The notes below the pieces were generated by a model. That model ran no database searches, was not told the DNA's origin, and saw only the letters and a list, made by a program, of their open reading frames with translations. From the NCBI RefSeq assembly GCF_028554725.1, contig NC_071668.1, positions 10,647,001 to 10,711,000 on the forward strand: a stretch of DNA of 64,000 nucleotides, in the 5' to 3' direction. Shown in pieces: positions 46,001 through 60,057 of the stretch. Position numbers and translations under genes: made by a program. This DNA comes from Zeugodacus cucurbitae. Taxonomy: Eukaryota; Arthropoda; Insecta; Diptera; Tephritidae. Within the stretch, counting starts at the first letter, position 1. Each line of letters begins with the position of its first letter.

Positions 46001-49000
46001 TATGTATGTACATCATCAAGGAATAGTATGAGTTGAGAACGACAAGTATAATACATGGTTCCACAAAAATGTGTTATGCTCCTTCTATTCATCACCTCAC
46101 TACAAGCAAGTTTTGAACATTAAACTCAATCATCATGAACAGATTCAAAAAAAAAATTCGCTTAATTAAGCGTATATGTTTTTAGAAAATCATAGATTTT
46201 AATAGAAACAAAAAATAGCAAATTTCATGTACCAAATTTCCATTCATCTAATTGTGTACCCCAGACTTTAGCAACGACACATTTAACATTCGATATATGT
46301 ACTATATATTCATGGTATGTCAGCAGCTGTATTTTCAGATTATACGTGCGTCGTGCGTGCATTTGTATTGTTGTATAACGCTTGCTAATACGATAAAAAT
46401 GCGTTGAAAAAAATGTATTTCGAGTTAAATATACTAGATAAACTTGCGGATTAAACTCCTGTTGAAACGCCAGCGTTTCTATTGGAATCTTTTATAAAAA
46501 TTGTTTATATTGAAAAGAAGAGCTGGTGTCAAAATAAATGAACGACGATTCTGTAGGGTAGAGTGTTTGTAAATTAACTGTAAGAATGCTTTGTTTTAAC
46601 TAAAATAAAAGAAAATTTCATATTTTTATGCGCTTCGCCAATATTTTAGTTTACAACAATATTTTTTTGTTTTTTTTTTTTGTTTGTTATATACAAATAT
46701 TTGCTTTGTTCGCGCTCTCTTAATATTATTGAGTTGTTTGGCATACACATCTGTCGTTTCATTAAACATTTTGGAAACATATTTAATTATTTTTAATTAT
46801 TGTATGCATGTGTGTTCAAAGAGTTGTTTTGTTCAAAGCTTATTTTTAATACGTTTAAATTTGTGCAAAAGTTATTACTTTTAATTTTATTCCCCTTCGT
46901 ATGCATTTATTACTGTTTCTATCTTTTATTATTATTATTAATTATGAGCTTTACAAAGGAGTGAGCGCTACTGGCGAAAATAATGCATGTGGAAGTTTTA
47001 TAACATGTAGCTTTTGCATTTCGAGCGAATTTCAAGGAAATCGAATTGGTTCAAAAAGGTTGGCATGGGTTTGAAAATCTTAAATAACTTCTTTTTAAAT
47101 AAATTTAATTAAATCGTAAATTATGACAAATAAAAAAGTTCATTATTTTATAATTAATTCATATTTGTTTAATTTAGTTCAAAAGTACTATTTTTTGGAA
47201 GCCAAAACATAGCGCTTAATAAATATTATGTTTGAAAATTTAGTATGAATATTTACAACTGCGAGTATGCATTCGACGAGTTTAGGCTCATTGCATTGCT
47301 GATTGTAAAGGATTGTGTTTACTAATTTTTTGCTACTTTGTTATGCAATGCCTAATTTTTTACACAGTTAATGTTGTCAGCGAAGAAAAAAAAACAAGAA
47401 AATCCGTTATACAAGTTAAATTATTGAAAATGTTCAAGATTATTGTATGCTTATAAAATGTACACGCTTTTATAAATGCCACTATTACCACACTTAAATT
47501 TAACTCGAATGCTCTATTCCGCTGCCCGTTTTTTGTAGTAGTACAATTTTTAAATATTTTATTTATTTTAATTTTAATTATTTGTTTAGTGTTTGGATTT
47601 GCTGATAATAGTTGAAATATAATGCTTTTATTATATTTTGGGGCACGAGTATTATGAGGAATAGGACGGGAGTTCGCGGAAATCAGTAAAGCAAATGAGA
47701 ATGAGCATGTAATTTTGTATACTCGTTTTATGGAATTTTCCAAGCACTCGCTATATATTCTTATATATTTCTAAACCACATGAAGTCATATTTATATGTT
47801 TTTTTTATTGTTTTAAGCTAATTGAGGTGAAAATCGTATGATATACTCAACCGCGTGATGGGCAATAAATATAGTGTATTCAAAAAATATTTATGCGCAT
47901 TTAGTGTAAATGAAAGCCAGTATAAATTTTTATTAAACCTTAAAAATATTTGCAATACACGAATATTTCAAAATATGAAACCGAAACAATTTTCAAAGAA
48001 ATCAGAACACTTTGTTTGGAAAATTCAACGATAAATTGAAAATAATGGTATAATATACCTATATTATAGAGATTAAAAAAAAGTTTAGTGCAAAATACAT
48101 TATTTTTATGCAACGAACGAATTTAAAATTGCTATAAATAGCACCGAATAAACAATTATTTATATTCACCAAATCCTTGGCTGTCAAGATTTACGTTATC
48201 CTTGGAACTGCGGAATACAATTTTAGTAAATGAATGTTCAAAATTGAAAGAGATTATTCCTTGTTTTTTATTCGAAAACGCATTTAGAGATTATTATTAT
48301 TTGTTACTAAGAAAACAGTGCGAAAATCTGAAAAATGAGAACACTCCGCATAAGCGCGCGTAAGCGCTAGAGAGAGAGTGAGCAATAAATCAAACAATTG
48401 TATTTGTAAACTCTATATATATTTAATATTTATTCATATACTTAATACAATCATGTGTTGAGTATATCATTCGATTTTCGCTGCGCAAACGCAAATCCTC
48501 TCCTAGCACTAATTACTAAGACATGGGCCACACTCATGTCATTATGAATGCTCTTTAATTTAATGTTAATTTCTTGCATTTTGTAGTTTTTGTTTTTGTT
48601 TATTTTTTTTAGAAAAGTTTTTATTATTTATTTATTTATTTATTATGCATATATATATAGCAATTTTCATTTTTGTTGTTGTATGTATGTAGTAGAAATG
48701 CTTCTTATCCATATGTTTTTATAATAATAAATGTATCATATATGTATATATATATATATATTTAGGTTTTGTTTTGTTTTTGTTTTTTTTTTTTGTTACT
48801 TCTGTTTTGTTAATTTTAACCAACTACAGCTCTACTTGCACTACAATTCTTCAATCGTTCAACTGCTTGCTTGCTTGCTATTCGACATCTTGCTGCTCCT
48901 CTTCCACTTGCACTCCCAACAGCAGCGTCGTGTCGTGTTCTACTAAATTATTCTTCTACTCCGCTTCCCCGTCGCTTTCATCAATGTCGCATGGTCATTT

Positions 49001-49082
49001 TAAAATCATTTTTCTCAACTCACTGCTCACTTCACACCAACACTTTTTCATGACGCACATTTGTATCTTTATTATTTAGCCG
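43083..49082. other. Six-kilobase gene-free AT-rich region between SCO and striatin
   Basis: Contains long A/T homopolymer and TATATG microsatellite patches but no frame with domain content or splice structure. The right part is probably the striatin 3' UTR: on the minus strand AATAAA occurs at 49073-49068 and as a run of overlapping AATAAATAAATAAATAA near 48645-48620. The remainder could be a long 3' UTR extension or plain intergenic DNA. Confidence 0.45.
45775..45990. repeat. A-rich low-complexity tract
   Basis: About 215 bp of AAAAAT/TAAAAAA-type sequence, almost free of G and C. Confidence 0.8.
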
Positions 49083-49140
49083 GTTGTTGTTGTTGTTTGA
49101 TGATGGTGGTGGTGGTGGTGGTTGTGGTTGTTGTTGCTGA
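49083..49140. repeat. GTT/GGT trinucleotide microsatellite in the striatin 3' UTR
   Basis: GTTGTTGTTGTTG, then GATGATGGTGGTGGTGGTGG, then TTGTGGTTGTTGTTGCTGA, starting about 30 bp after the stop codon. In the mRNA it reads CAACAACC/CCACCACC. Length is likely polymorphic. Confidence 0.8.
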
Positions 49141-49171
49141 TGATTTTGGTTAGTCCAAATTATTCATATAC

Positions 49172-52100
49172 TTAAACGAACACTTTGGCTAAGCCATCCG
49201 CCCCGGCGCTAGCGATGTATGGCTTAGTAGCATGGAACGCCACATCGAATATACTCTCATCGAATTTCTTACGATGCGCTGTGATCTCTTGCACGCACGT
49301 CTTATTGTCTAAATTCCAAAGTCGTATCGAGCAATCGTGCGAGCCCGACAGCAAATACAGTCCATGCGCGTCCACAGCGAGCGACGTGACTGGTTCCAAA
49401 TGTGCCACCATCGAGTGTATCAACGTACCCGAAACGTTGTCCCAGAAGCGTATATGCCGATCCTCATGCGCAGTGATTGTTATAGGCAGCGTCGGATGCG
49501 ATACCACTTTATTAATGAATTTCCCCGTATTGCCAGACATCTCCTGAGTAGCCTCCAATTTGACCACCTGCTTGCCGGTTTCCGTATCGTACACAATACA
49601 ATGAGCGCTATTGTACGCCACCACAATGTGATCCACTTCATTGCGCACGAAATCCACCGATGATGGTGTACCTTCAGCCTCGGAAGCGGTATAGGTGCGC
49701 AAAAGCGGCTCCTTGGTGTACGGCGACCAGAGTTTCACGGTGCCATCAGCTGAGCATGATACAATATTGCTATGCATCGTGGTCAGTCCCCACACAGCGT
49801 CTGTGTGACCCTCCAATGTGCCTGAGTGTACGCTCGGATCGTAACAATCATATGGATCGATGTTTGGCGATGGTAGTTGCCAGCATTCAATATTACCATC
49901 CAAACCGCCCGAATAGCAAACGTCACCGGTGGTGGACATGCCGAGACACAGTACGGGTCCGGTATGTGCACGGAACGTGTATAGTGGCTCTACATCGAGA
50001 CTAGCTGACTTTTTGGCTTGGACCGTTTTCTGTAGGTTCCACAATTTCAGTGTGTGATCCTCCGAAGCAGTGATCAGCACCGGCTCTTCCGGGTGGAAAA
50101 TCAATGAACGTACACCATCGAAATGGGAACGCAGCGTATATTTGGCGTTCCAGGTTTTACGGTAGCTACCACCACCGCTGCTAACACCATCTTTAGCGTT
50201 CGCATCGTACGAACTCTCCGCCTCGTTGTTCACCGTCAATTGTGCGAGCTCGCCAAGGCCGAGCGAGGCGTCAACCTCCTCATCGCCACCGGCTGTGACG
50301 GCGGTAATGAGATTGCGCCGAGCCGCGGCTGAGGCAGCTGCATTGTTAGCAGTGTTGTTCAATTGTTCCGTCGTATTCGATGATGAGTATCCTTGGTGGG
50401 GAGGAGGGCAGTTGTTTGTCAGGGATTTATGGGAGATTTACGAATAAGGATCATTTAGCAAATATCGGTGGATACATCGAATTGGAAGCAATCAATCAGT
50501 TTTGAAAATAGTCGTAGGGGTGGGGCAAATTTTGAATATATTTTCATAGAAAGGGAAAACAAAAATAGAAATTAATTAGTTCAAAGTAAAGATATATTTG
50601 ATATGTAAAACAATGCTAATTACATATATAGTATGTTGAAACACTTTAAAATTTATGTATATGCTGCTAATATTATGAAACAGAAAGCCATGATGAGAGC
50701 GAACAGCGATAGCTTTATTAATTAGTACGATTTTTAAAACATTTAAAATTGCTTTTTAGTTTAAATAAATTTAATTTCTCTATTTATATAATTTATTTTT
50801 ATAATTGGTTTAACAATTTTAATTAACAAATTTAAAAAAAAGTTTCGTTTTTTTTCAAGCAGTGCTGTTTGCTCTCCCATCCAAAAAGGCATTCACATTA
50901 AGAGCCAGGAATTAAAAAGCAAAATTCTTAAGAATATATTTTTTTATTAAAGAAGGAACAACTATTTATGAGAATAATAAGCACCTTCGGTTATTAGATT
51001 TATATCATTCAGAAGCTGCTCCCCAACCTCGGCATCAAGATCTTTTAAATATATAAAAAATAAAAAAATAAAACAAAAAAATACAAAATAATTGTTGAAA
51101 TAGAAAGAAGCGAAGAAAATTTCTTGTACTTTTGTTGTAGCTGATTTTTTTTTGTATTGTTTGCTTTGATTCGCTTAGTGCGACTGCGCAAAAGCTGCGT
51201 GATATTATTGCAATGAAAATGAATTGAAATCGATTATACTTATATGTATGTATTATATGTACGTACATAAGTAGTGAAGGGAGTAAAAGGGATATACTTG
51301 AAATAATACTAAAGTAAGTAAATGGAAAAAGAGAAAAATAACGAAGGTCGAAGGTTTTTGATGCTTGGGAAAATTAGCAGTATTAATTTGTATACTAAAT
51401 ATACTGATTTCTAAGGAATTTTTACTGTTTCAAAATATAAAATTTTGTATGCAAATATATGTAGTTCAAAATATAGACGTTGTAAACTGTCAACTGTTTG
51501 AGAAATATTTTGTTTAAATTATTAACTGCTACTTTGCAAATGAAACTAAAAAGTTGTTAATAGAACGAAAGAAAAAACGTTACAACAACGGTAAATGTGT
51601 TTACATACAAAAATATGTACAACATTCTAGTATGTATGTAAGTTGGTGAAAAGATAAGGAGAAGCGAAGCGTGATTTTTCAAGAAATAATGAATGAAAAT
51701 ATCGTGTTCTATACTCTTTTTGTATGCATTGGATTCATCCAAATTGTACATTTTTATGCTCGTACATTTCACGCGCATATCATTTTTTGTATGTAGTATT
51801 CTAAATCACATACTTTTAGTAAATAAACAAATCGAAATAAACGCCTAAATATTTAAAAATGCAATAAAGGTTTTTTCGTTTGGGACAAAGAAAAATTTAA
51901 ATGTTGAAAATTTTCGTTTTCCAACACTGGCATTTAATATTTCAGCGTTTGACAAAGAAAGTAGCTATCTGGCTTATAGCCTTTTCACACAGGAGCTAAT
52001 CGATCAATTAACCGGCCTCATCTCGATTAAAACACTAATTTAGATCGATGTAAAATAAATAAAAAAAAATCTATTGAACGATTTTCGAGTAGCCGGCAAT

Positions 52101-53631
52101 GTGAAGGACAAAAACTGGTTTCTCAATCAGAATTTTAATTGATCAATTTAATTGGCTGTATGAAATGGCTATTACGTAGAAATTAACTCTAATTTCGACA
52201 GTTTATACTTTTGACTACGATTGGTATATAATATCACATATCATCGAGTGATTTTCACAACTGTGATCGCTATAATTGTATGATTAAATTAAATCCAAAC
52301 GGAAAGAAGCATTCGAAGAAAAAAATTCATTATTTATAAATGTTTTTCTTTAAGAAATTTAAGTTTAAAATACCATATGCGTTTGTTACATTTTGTGTAT
52401 GATTTCCTTTTTGAATTACTTTTGAAAGACATTTAATTTAATTAGCAATGCCTGTTTCTTTTAACTAATTTCTAACCTACAGCACTTTAATATTTACTTC
52501 AAAAATAATACTAATAAAAACCGTGTTGCTATATTTGGATGTAAACAAATTAAAAGCTAGCTCTTGATACATTTTCTTTCAATACCAGCCATTACAAAGT
52601 GCAAAGCAATAGAAATAATAATTCATATTACCAAATTGTAAGATACGAAGATGAGCGATAGAATTAAATTAATAGTGAAAAAGCAAATGGCAAGAGTACG
52701 CATTTTAGTAAATAAGAATATAGAGTAAGTTAAGTTAAATGTAATAGACAATAATGGCAATGTTAGTAGTACATACTTTCAAAATATTCACATATGTACA
52801 TACATACAATTGTTGCAAGAATGCACATATGTACATATGTAAATATGCTGATGTAAAATTTTACACTTTGTTTGTTTTTGTTGTTGTTATTTAAAACGCA
52901 ACTTTATGTCCTACCTTCGCTTATCAAATCCTTGCTACTTTTGTTACGTTTTGTTGTTTTCATATCGGTATCATCATTTTCGCCAGAGACCATTTCGAGA
53001 TCATCAGAAATCTCATCGTCATCGGACATTTCAGTAGTACCAAGAAATTCGAAATTAGCCATTACCGCGGCCTCAGTATCCAAAATTATGGCATCATTTT
53101 GTTGTGCTTTTTTAGCTGGTGTGCGACGACCTATTCATTGTACAAATAACAGTAATTAATTATAGCAGCTGGTTAAGTTGGGAAAAGACGATATTACTAA
53201 CCCTCCGACTCCGCAGTACGCTTATTATTCTCATTGCCATTTATATTGGGACTGACATTCTCCTCCTGTTCGGAGTTATTATTGAGACCAAGTATTGAGC
53301 GCACACGATTCGAACGTACATCGATTATATTATCTGTATAACCGATTTCGGCCAAATACTGTCGTAGCATTTGTCTACCCTGCCGCCAAGTTGTATTCGA
53401 TACTGAACTATATGGTACCTCCGAATCGGGTGCTACTTCACTGCCCAAGCCGGCATCATCGGTTGGTGGCTTCAATTCGTTCAATTGAGGCGGATCAGTG
53501 CCGTATTTGAGTCGATAGAATTTGGCGCGCTCTTGTCGCAAAGCGTACTCTAACATCTTAATACGGCGTGTTAGATCTGATTTGAGGCTTTCCAGACATT
53601 TTCTTTCGCCCAATAGCATTGCTATGCGAGC
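49172..53631 (-). CDS. Cka: Striatin (connector of kinase to AP-1), 3' part; 5' exon outside window
   Basis: Scaffold of the STRIPAK phosphatase-kinase complex (PP2A, Mob4, STRIP, GCKIII kinases), cytoplasmic/membrane-associated. Three exons join in frame: 53631-53202, 53130-52915 and 50391-49172, about 620 residues. The first begins ARIAMLLGERKCLESLKSDL, inside the striatin coiled coil, just after the caveolin-binding segment, so an upstream coding exon is missing; I did not find it between 53632 and 64000. Next are LRQYLAEIGYTDNIIDVRSN, then an acidic exon (TTEMSDDDEISDDLEMVSGE). The 405-residue last exon carries the C-terminal WD40 propeller: WNAKYTLRSHFDGVRSLIFH, LITASEDHTLKLWNLQKTV, TGPVLCLGMSTTGDVCYSGG, LEGHTDAVWGL and GSHDCSIRLWNLD, ending GADGLAKVFV. 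The intron 52914-50392 (2.5 kb) holds a MITE. Confidence 0.96.
51979..52169 (-). mobile_element. GCCTTTT-MITE, copy 1 (in a striatin intron)
   Basis: It starts GCCTTTTCACACAGGAGCTA and ends in the inverted relation CTGTATGAAATGGC, bounded by TA at 51977-51978 and 52170-52171. It is 191 bp long. Compared with the 385-bp copy at 57256-57640 it is inverted and has lost its centre. Shared blocks are GATCAATTAACCGGCCTC and GAGAAACCAGTTTTTG (inverted here). Confidence 0.8.
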
Positions 53632-55079
53632 CTGGAATGAATGAAATGAAAATCGTTAAATTTGTTTTTGGGATTTTTGAAATATGTAGTTATGAGATGG
53701 GCATGAACATATGTATGTTGGTAGTTACTTATATATATAGAAAATAGTAGTATTAGACTGTATTTTAAGAACCAAATCTTAAAAGCTACAAAAAATAATT
53801 ATTGTGAAATATTTATATAACCTTAACCTGAGATAATAAAAAAATGTCATATATTTATATGAATAACGTCCTTGGGGGTTTAATTTATTTTATGTGAATA
53901 TAATTTAATTTATTATTATGTGACAGTTAAAGCTTCAATTTAAGCCTAATAAGAGACTTCTAGCACGTCAGCATAATTCTCTACACGTGATCAAAAAAGG
54001 CCAAAAACAGGGTTTTTTGCGACTTTGTGTCCATTTTGCTCAAAATCTCGACGTGATGGGCACTTTTGGAGGTCATATTCGTGTTCAGCGATGAAAATCC
54101 TATAAGAATATCATTGTCTGATCTTTGAAGCATATTTTGTGTCGACCAGTGTAATTATATACCCGTGCCTTTGTCATAAATTTCATCCTCAATTATGAAG
54201 AATTATCACTCTTTCACAAATATAAACACATTAATTTCACATTTCATTTCAAACAAATTTGCGTCGAAAGTAGAAATATTTTGATAAGACGATTAACATT
54301 CATTTGTGATAAATAAATAATAAAAAAAAAAAAAACAAAAACAAAATGGAATTACAAAAATTTTAATCAAATGACGCCCTTGTTTGATATGAGTAATTCG
54401 TACTGAATGTGGGCACATGTATTTATTGTACATATTTGTAATTATACGTACATATGTAAACAACGAGCCGTACCAATATACATAATATAACAACAATAGC
54501 AACAGCAACAGGAGCGTTTTAAACTATTTCGCATTTACAATTGATTACACAGACGTATTTAATAATTGCGGAGCATGAGGTTATACGAATATTATTGAAA
54601 GCGGCGACAAATGTGAAGAAGGCATGTTGTCGCGGCGCAACTCGTGTATTCCATACACTAGTACGTTGGAAGGTACGTGCCGCAAACGCCATCAACACTA
54701 ACAACAGCAACATGACAACAGCACATGGATATGAGAAATATTAATTAAAATTCAATAGGTGTATGATAAAAAGGAAGCAATGGATAGAAATTATATGCAC
54801 ATTACACAATCGATGCAGAGTGACAAATGAAGAAGCGATAAATATCATACAAAAGATTGTTTGTTATTTAAAAGTGTAGACGACTGGACTGGTCGAGCGA
54901 TTAGTGGATGAAAAGCGAGCAAAGCTGATAAAAAAGAACTGAAAAAAAAATATAAAAAAATGGTATAGAGATTTTCCAGTCACATATTTTTTTTATTTAT
55001 TTAAAATGTATGCTCACTTATTCAGGTTTGTGTTTTAGATATTTTTTTTTAAGTCGCTGGAGATAATATGACTATTTTA

Positions 55080-55460
55080 TAATGAGCGGGGATGTATAGT
55101 TTCAGATTCCCGATTTTGGATTGCGCGAATAAGCACTCTATTTAATATATATGGTCTCAGCTAGAAGGGTACACTTTGAAAAAGAACTTAAGCGACCTCG
55201 TGGTAGTATCACAGTTGTTTCAATGTGATTCTGACAAAGTATATTAGAACCATCGAAAAAGAAACATTTTCAAACAATCGTTCCCAAGTTTGATCTTCGA
55301 AAAAAATAAAAATAATGTATATCGAAAAATACTGGACCCCTGTCATATAAGCTTGACGAAAAAGTTTTATACACCATGGAATTAAGAAGAAACTTCGTAT
55401 CGGAGAAAAAATTTTGTTTGCCTTACGACTTAGTCTACCGGAAAAAATTAGTTTAGTCCA
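55080..55460 (-). repeat. Dispersed repeat family 3, minus-strand copy
   Basis: On the minus strand it reads TATTGGACTAAACTAATTTT, then TTCCGGTAGACTAAGTCGTA, TTCGTCAAGCTTATATGACA and GTCCAGTATTTTTCGAT, the same blocks in the same order as 22235-22800. Confidence 0.6.
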
Positions 55461-57255
55461 ATACATAGCCGAGTGTTGTACACCGTTATTAATTATAATT
55501 TTCAGAGAGCAAACCACTTTCAGATATTACACAAGACAGTAAAAGTGTGAGAAAGTTATTGCTTCTTCCGTTTCCTGTCAATTCACTGCTGAGTTATACA
55601 GTTATGTATGTATATACAAAAGTTGGAAAAATCAGACGGTAATGTTACCCTGGGGATTTTGGGATAACATAATTTCCTTTTCCTCTTTGTTTTACTTTTC
55701 TCAAAGAACAAAATGAAAACTGTCAAGTGAAAAGTGCCAGACAGGACGCAAAAAGAGCCAAGGTGTGAAGCAGTTATGTGTTGATAGCATTGTGTGTTGC
55801 CAAAGAAAGGTGTTGAGTAAATGTAAATATTAGTCTTCACCGACAAATGTTAGTATGTGTGGCTTCGCGGTATGGCCTTTGGAGTAACCAATGGTAATGG
55901 CACTGAAATTTGTTTTGAGTATCGATATATATGTACATATGTACATAAATGGATATACATAGTAATAAAGCTTGTGAATGGTCGGGTGATTAAAAAAAAT
56001 TGTAAATATTTATAAAATAAACATGCACACCCTTCTTGAGTATTTATTAAATGCAATCTCAAGGGGTGTTTAGTTTGTTATGTGTAAAGTGTTGAGGTTG
56101 TAGTTGTTTTAGCTGAGAGATTGTTTAGAATTAAAGATTCTACATGAAATTTAAGCCGAAAATAAGAATTATTTCTGAAACAAACTCCTATCTTATAAAA
56201 GATAGAAGAGAAGGTTTATTTATTTTTAATCTTTTAAATTTTTTAAATTTTTTAATATTTATAAATTATAATTTTTTTTTAATTAAAATTATTATTTTTA
56301 ATATTAAATTATTTTCAATAATTGTAAAAATCCACAAACCAATAAGTTTTTTTTTATTTAACACTAGCTAACTTATACAAGCACATATACACGTATTTCG
56401 GTGCAGATTAGTGCCACCCACGGAAGAACACATTAAAAGAGTCTGTCGACATCAGCGTTTCCTCACTGGTGCGGTTAGTGCTAATTCAATTGTTAATTGA
56501 TGGAATTATTTTGTTGGCATAACAGCAGACCCACCGACCAATTACTCGGTCACTCAGTTAGTTAGTCTGCTAGTGTTCTGCGGTCACTGTGGCTGTCCGT
56601 GTATACGCACATGTACATACACAAGTATTATATAACATGTTACGTTTTTCCCCCGTGATGATCGGGGTAGGCAGGGTGGCAGCAGGCGTCACTAAGTCGC
56701 AAGGAATGCGTCATAGTTGTTGAAAGTTTTCATGTGGGGTCGGTTTGTTACTCAGTCACGTAAGTTATTTTGCCATGCAATATCCTTAATATTTATGAAT
56801 ATAAAATTAATTGAATTCAATATACAATCAAATTAATCGCTGCCAGTGAAGAGTTTACAATGGAAATGGTTGTAAAGACTGCCATTCACTTGCCATTATA
56901 TTTTACAAATTGAATTACGTTGAAAGTTTTCGGATTAATATGTAATTATCCTGTTCAATGAATATTTTTAAGTTGCGGTCAATAGACGATTGTGGAGATG
57001 TTCAGACGTATAACTGAGCACAGAACTTTTTATAGTTAAGAATGCCCTTTAAAGTGTGACGACGGTCAGATAGGCTGTAATAATCTATGCTAAACCAAGA
57101 TGGTCTACATTAAATAAATCTTGAAAACGTTATAAAACTACTCTCTTAGGTTTTATTTAAAAATCGAAAAAAAACAACTAAACGTTTGAAAATCGAAACT
57201 CGAAAACTGTCTAAGATTTGTCCCCAACCACGTTTTTCTGTTTCTAGAGCTTATA

Positions 57256-57640
57256 GCCTTTTCACACAGTCAAATTAATTGATATATTAAAATTTTGATT
57301 GAGAAACCAGTTTTTGCCCTTCACACTGCCGGTTCTTGATAACCGATCAGCTATACATTTTTGTTTTTGCCTTTAGAAAGTTGGAAAGTTTCATCAGCTG
57401 ATTATTATTTTAGCAGCGACATCTACCGTCATGTAGCGTGGACAACTACTCATAAACAAACAACGTATATATAAATACAAATACGGTCTTTGTCGCAGAG
57501 TTGCACTTCATTTTCAAGTCGATTAAAATTCAAATAAAAATTAATATAGTTTTTTATTTGGTATGGTAAATAGATATTAATCAGCGTTTTAATCGAGCAG
57601 AGGCCGGTTAATTGATCAATTAGATCCTGTGGCAAAAGGC
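57256..57640 (+). mobile_element. GCCTTTT-MITE, copy 2 (longest)
   Basis: 385 bp. The left end is GCCTTTTCACACAGTCAAAT; the inverted right end is GCCTTTTGCCACAGGATCTA. TA lies just outside both ends (57254-57255 and 57641-57642). Both arms contain TTGATCAATTA-like palindromic subterminal sequence. No coding capacity. Confidence 0.85.
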
Positions 57641-59161
57641 TATCTGATTAATGTTAGTTGTAGATTGTTGTTTTTGAATGTAGTAGAAAGACATCGATAA
57701 AGGAGAGATAATCGTCGAGTCTACGCTCCAGCAAAATATTAAAAATGTTGCACAACCGATGTACTGCAAATTTGGAGTTTTCGTTTACAAATTATTGATC
57801 GGAGAAATCTTGCATAAAATACAAATAAGTAAAATTTGTTTATACTTATAAGATTACACTTACTACTAAATTACTAAACAATAAACGAATTACTATATCT
57901 GCCGTTATAAATCAACGAAGACACTCTACGAAAATTACGTTACAACATGAAACACATAAGTAGGTACCCCACAAAAGACGAATGGTACACATCGGCAAAG
58001 CAAAAGGTGTGGCAATTTGCGTGCCAACGCTCCAGTAACATATTTAATTCACAGTTACCCGGTAATTTATTGAGCGCCTCACAGTCTCGATATGTCTGCC
58101 ATAAACGCCTATGCATATGTATGTATGAATATGAATGCTCATAAGGACTAAAAATTAAATGAAAGATAGTGGGAAACAGAAAGCGCCCGGCAAAGTACTC
58201 GTGCCGGAGATAACGCTGACTTTTGACGTTTCCGCTCAACGCATTCATTTAACAGCTGTTATGTGCTGATATCTCTTATGATCCGAACCTACACGCACGC
58301 TTACCTATAGGCGGCATGCACACAAATCAATTGTGTAAGGACAAGCGCCCTGTGGTACACTAACACAACAGGCTTGTGGGTGGTCCACATATACACGTAC
58401 AATACATACACACATAAATGCCTAACTGAGTGCACATTAAGTTCTTGACTGATGGGTTACAGCAATGGAAGTTGTTAAACTATTACGTGCCTCTTAAATG
58501 GATTTGAAGCTGAATGAGCTCATTTTTACGGTGTACACGTTACACGTAAGAGCGTGTAGTATGATATTGTGTATGGCTTTGAACTTGGGTGCATGCGTGC
58601 TTAATGTGGTACGCAGCAAAACAAAACAATAAAAAAAGAAACAAGCAACCGAAAAAAAATAAAATAAACCAGAACTTGCTAAAAAAGAAGAGGGACATGG
58701 TTAGGGAGTGGCGCAAATTAAATTAAAATTTCATTAGCATAATTATGTTTACCAAGCTGCTGGAAACGCACAATCGCGTACACTCGTATATATGTACATC
58801 TGAGCATCTTTTATCTGCACACGTGTTTATATGTGTATAAGTGTATAAAATGTGTCTATAAGCTCATTAAATAGACATTAATTAATGGTAAACCGCAGAA
58901 AGAGAAAAGCAAGCAAATGCATTATGGATTCGCACTATTAAACGAGAATTGAAAGCGTAACAACAAACAGCATTTCATGCAATTTTATTTAATTCGCAAA
59001 AAGGTGCTTTTACTTTCACAAAATTCAGTGTTGGCTAATTCTGTTGTAATGCGATTTTACCGCAAATTTTCTGCAGTTTTCCAGCTAAATACACTCGTGT
59101 TCAACATAATTGGTTAGGACTGCTATACTTCACTAATATATATTTTTTAGCTTAAGAAATA

Positions 59162-60057
59162 ACGGGTGATTTTTTTGAGGTTAGGATTTTCATGCATTAG
59201 TATTTGACAGATCACGTGGGATTTCAGACATGGTGTCAAAGAGAAAGATGCTCAGTATGCTTTGACATTTCATCATGAATAGACTTACTAACGAGCAACG
59301 CTTGCAAATCATTGAATTTTATTACCAAAATCAGTGTTCGGTTCGAAATGTGTTTATCGACAAATTTTGTTCAGCGATGAGGCTCATTTCTGGTTGAATG
59401 GCTACGTAAATAAGCAAAATTGCCGCATTTGGGGTGAAGAGCAACCAGAAGCCGTTCAAGAACTGCCCATGCATCCCGAAAAATGCACTGTTTGGTGTGG
59501 TTTGTACGCTGGTGGAATCATTGGACCGTATTTTTTCAAAGATGCTGTTGGACGCAACGTTACGGTGAATGGCGATCGCTATCGTTCGATGCTAACAAAC
59601 TTTTTGTTGCCAAAAATGGAAGAACTGAACTTGGTTGACATCGCGATTCTATGGCCATTTTGAGGGAAAACTTCGGAGAACAATTCATCTCAAGAAATGG
59701 ACCCGTAAGTTGGCCACCAAGATCATGCGATTTAACGCCTTTAGACTATTTTTTGTGGGGCTACGTCAAGTCTAAAGTCTACAGAAATAAGCCAGCAACT
59801 ATTCCAGCTTTGGAAGACAACATTTCCGAAGAAATTCGGGCTATTCCGGCCGAAATGCTCGAAAAAGTTGCCCAAAATTGGACTTTCCGAATGGACCACC
59901 TAAGACGCAGCCGCGGTCAACATTTAAATGAAATTATCTTCAAAAAGTAAATGTCATGAACCAATCTAACGTTTCAAATAAAGAACCGATGAGATTTTGC
60001 AAATTTTATGCGTTTTTTTTTTTTAAAAAGTTATCAAGCTCTTAAAAAATCACCCTT
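59162..60057 (+). mobile_element. Internally deleted Tc1/mariner element, DD41D (rosa-like)
   Basis: 896 bp with imperfect terminal repeats (ACGGGTGATTTTTTTGAGGT and inverted AAGGGTGATTTTTTAAGAGC), and TA on both sides (59160-59161, 60058-60059). The transposase start MNRLTNEQRLQIIEFYYQNQ begins at 59275. At about 59350 a large deletion removes most of the DNA-binding region and shifts frame into RQILFSDEAHFWLNGYV (first catalytic Asp). At about 59645 a smaller deletion removes the second-Asp block. Then MAILRENFGEQF and SCDLTPLDYFLWGYVKSKVY follow. If the lost block had the usual family length, spacing to the LTPLD aspartate would be 41 residues, hence DD41D, the class of the rosa element of Ceratitis. 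It is dead, but both termini are intact. Confidence 0.85.

Noticed and set aside
49185..50447. Several plus-strand frames of 60-120 codons
   Set aside because: They are antisense shadows of the striatin WD40 exon.
57940..58248. 102-codon minus-strand open frame in the striatin 5' region
   Set aside because: No homology to striatin or any family I recognise, no splice context, and an opposing frame on the other strand.
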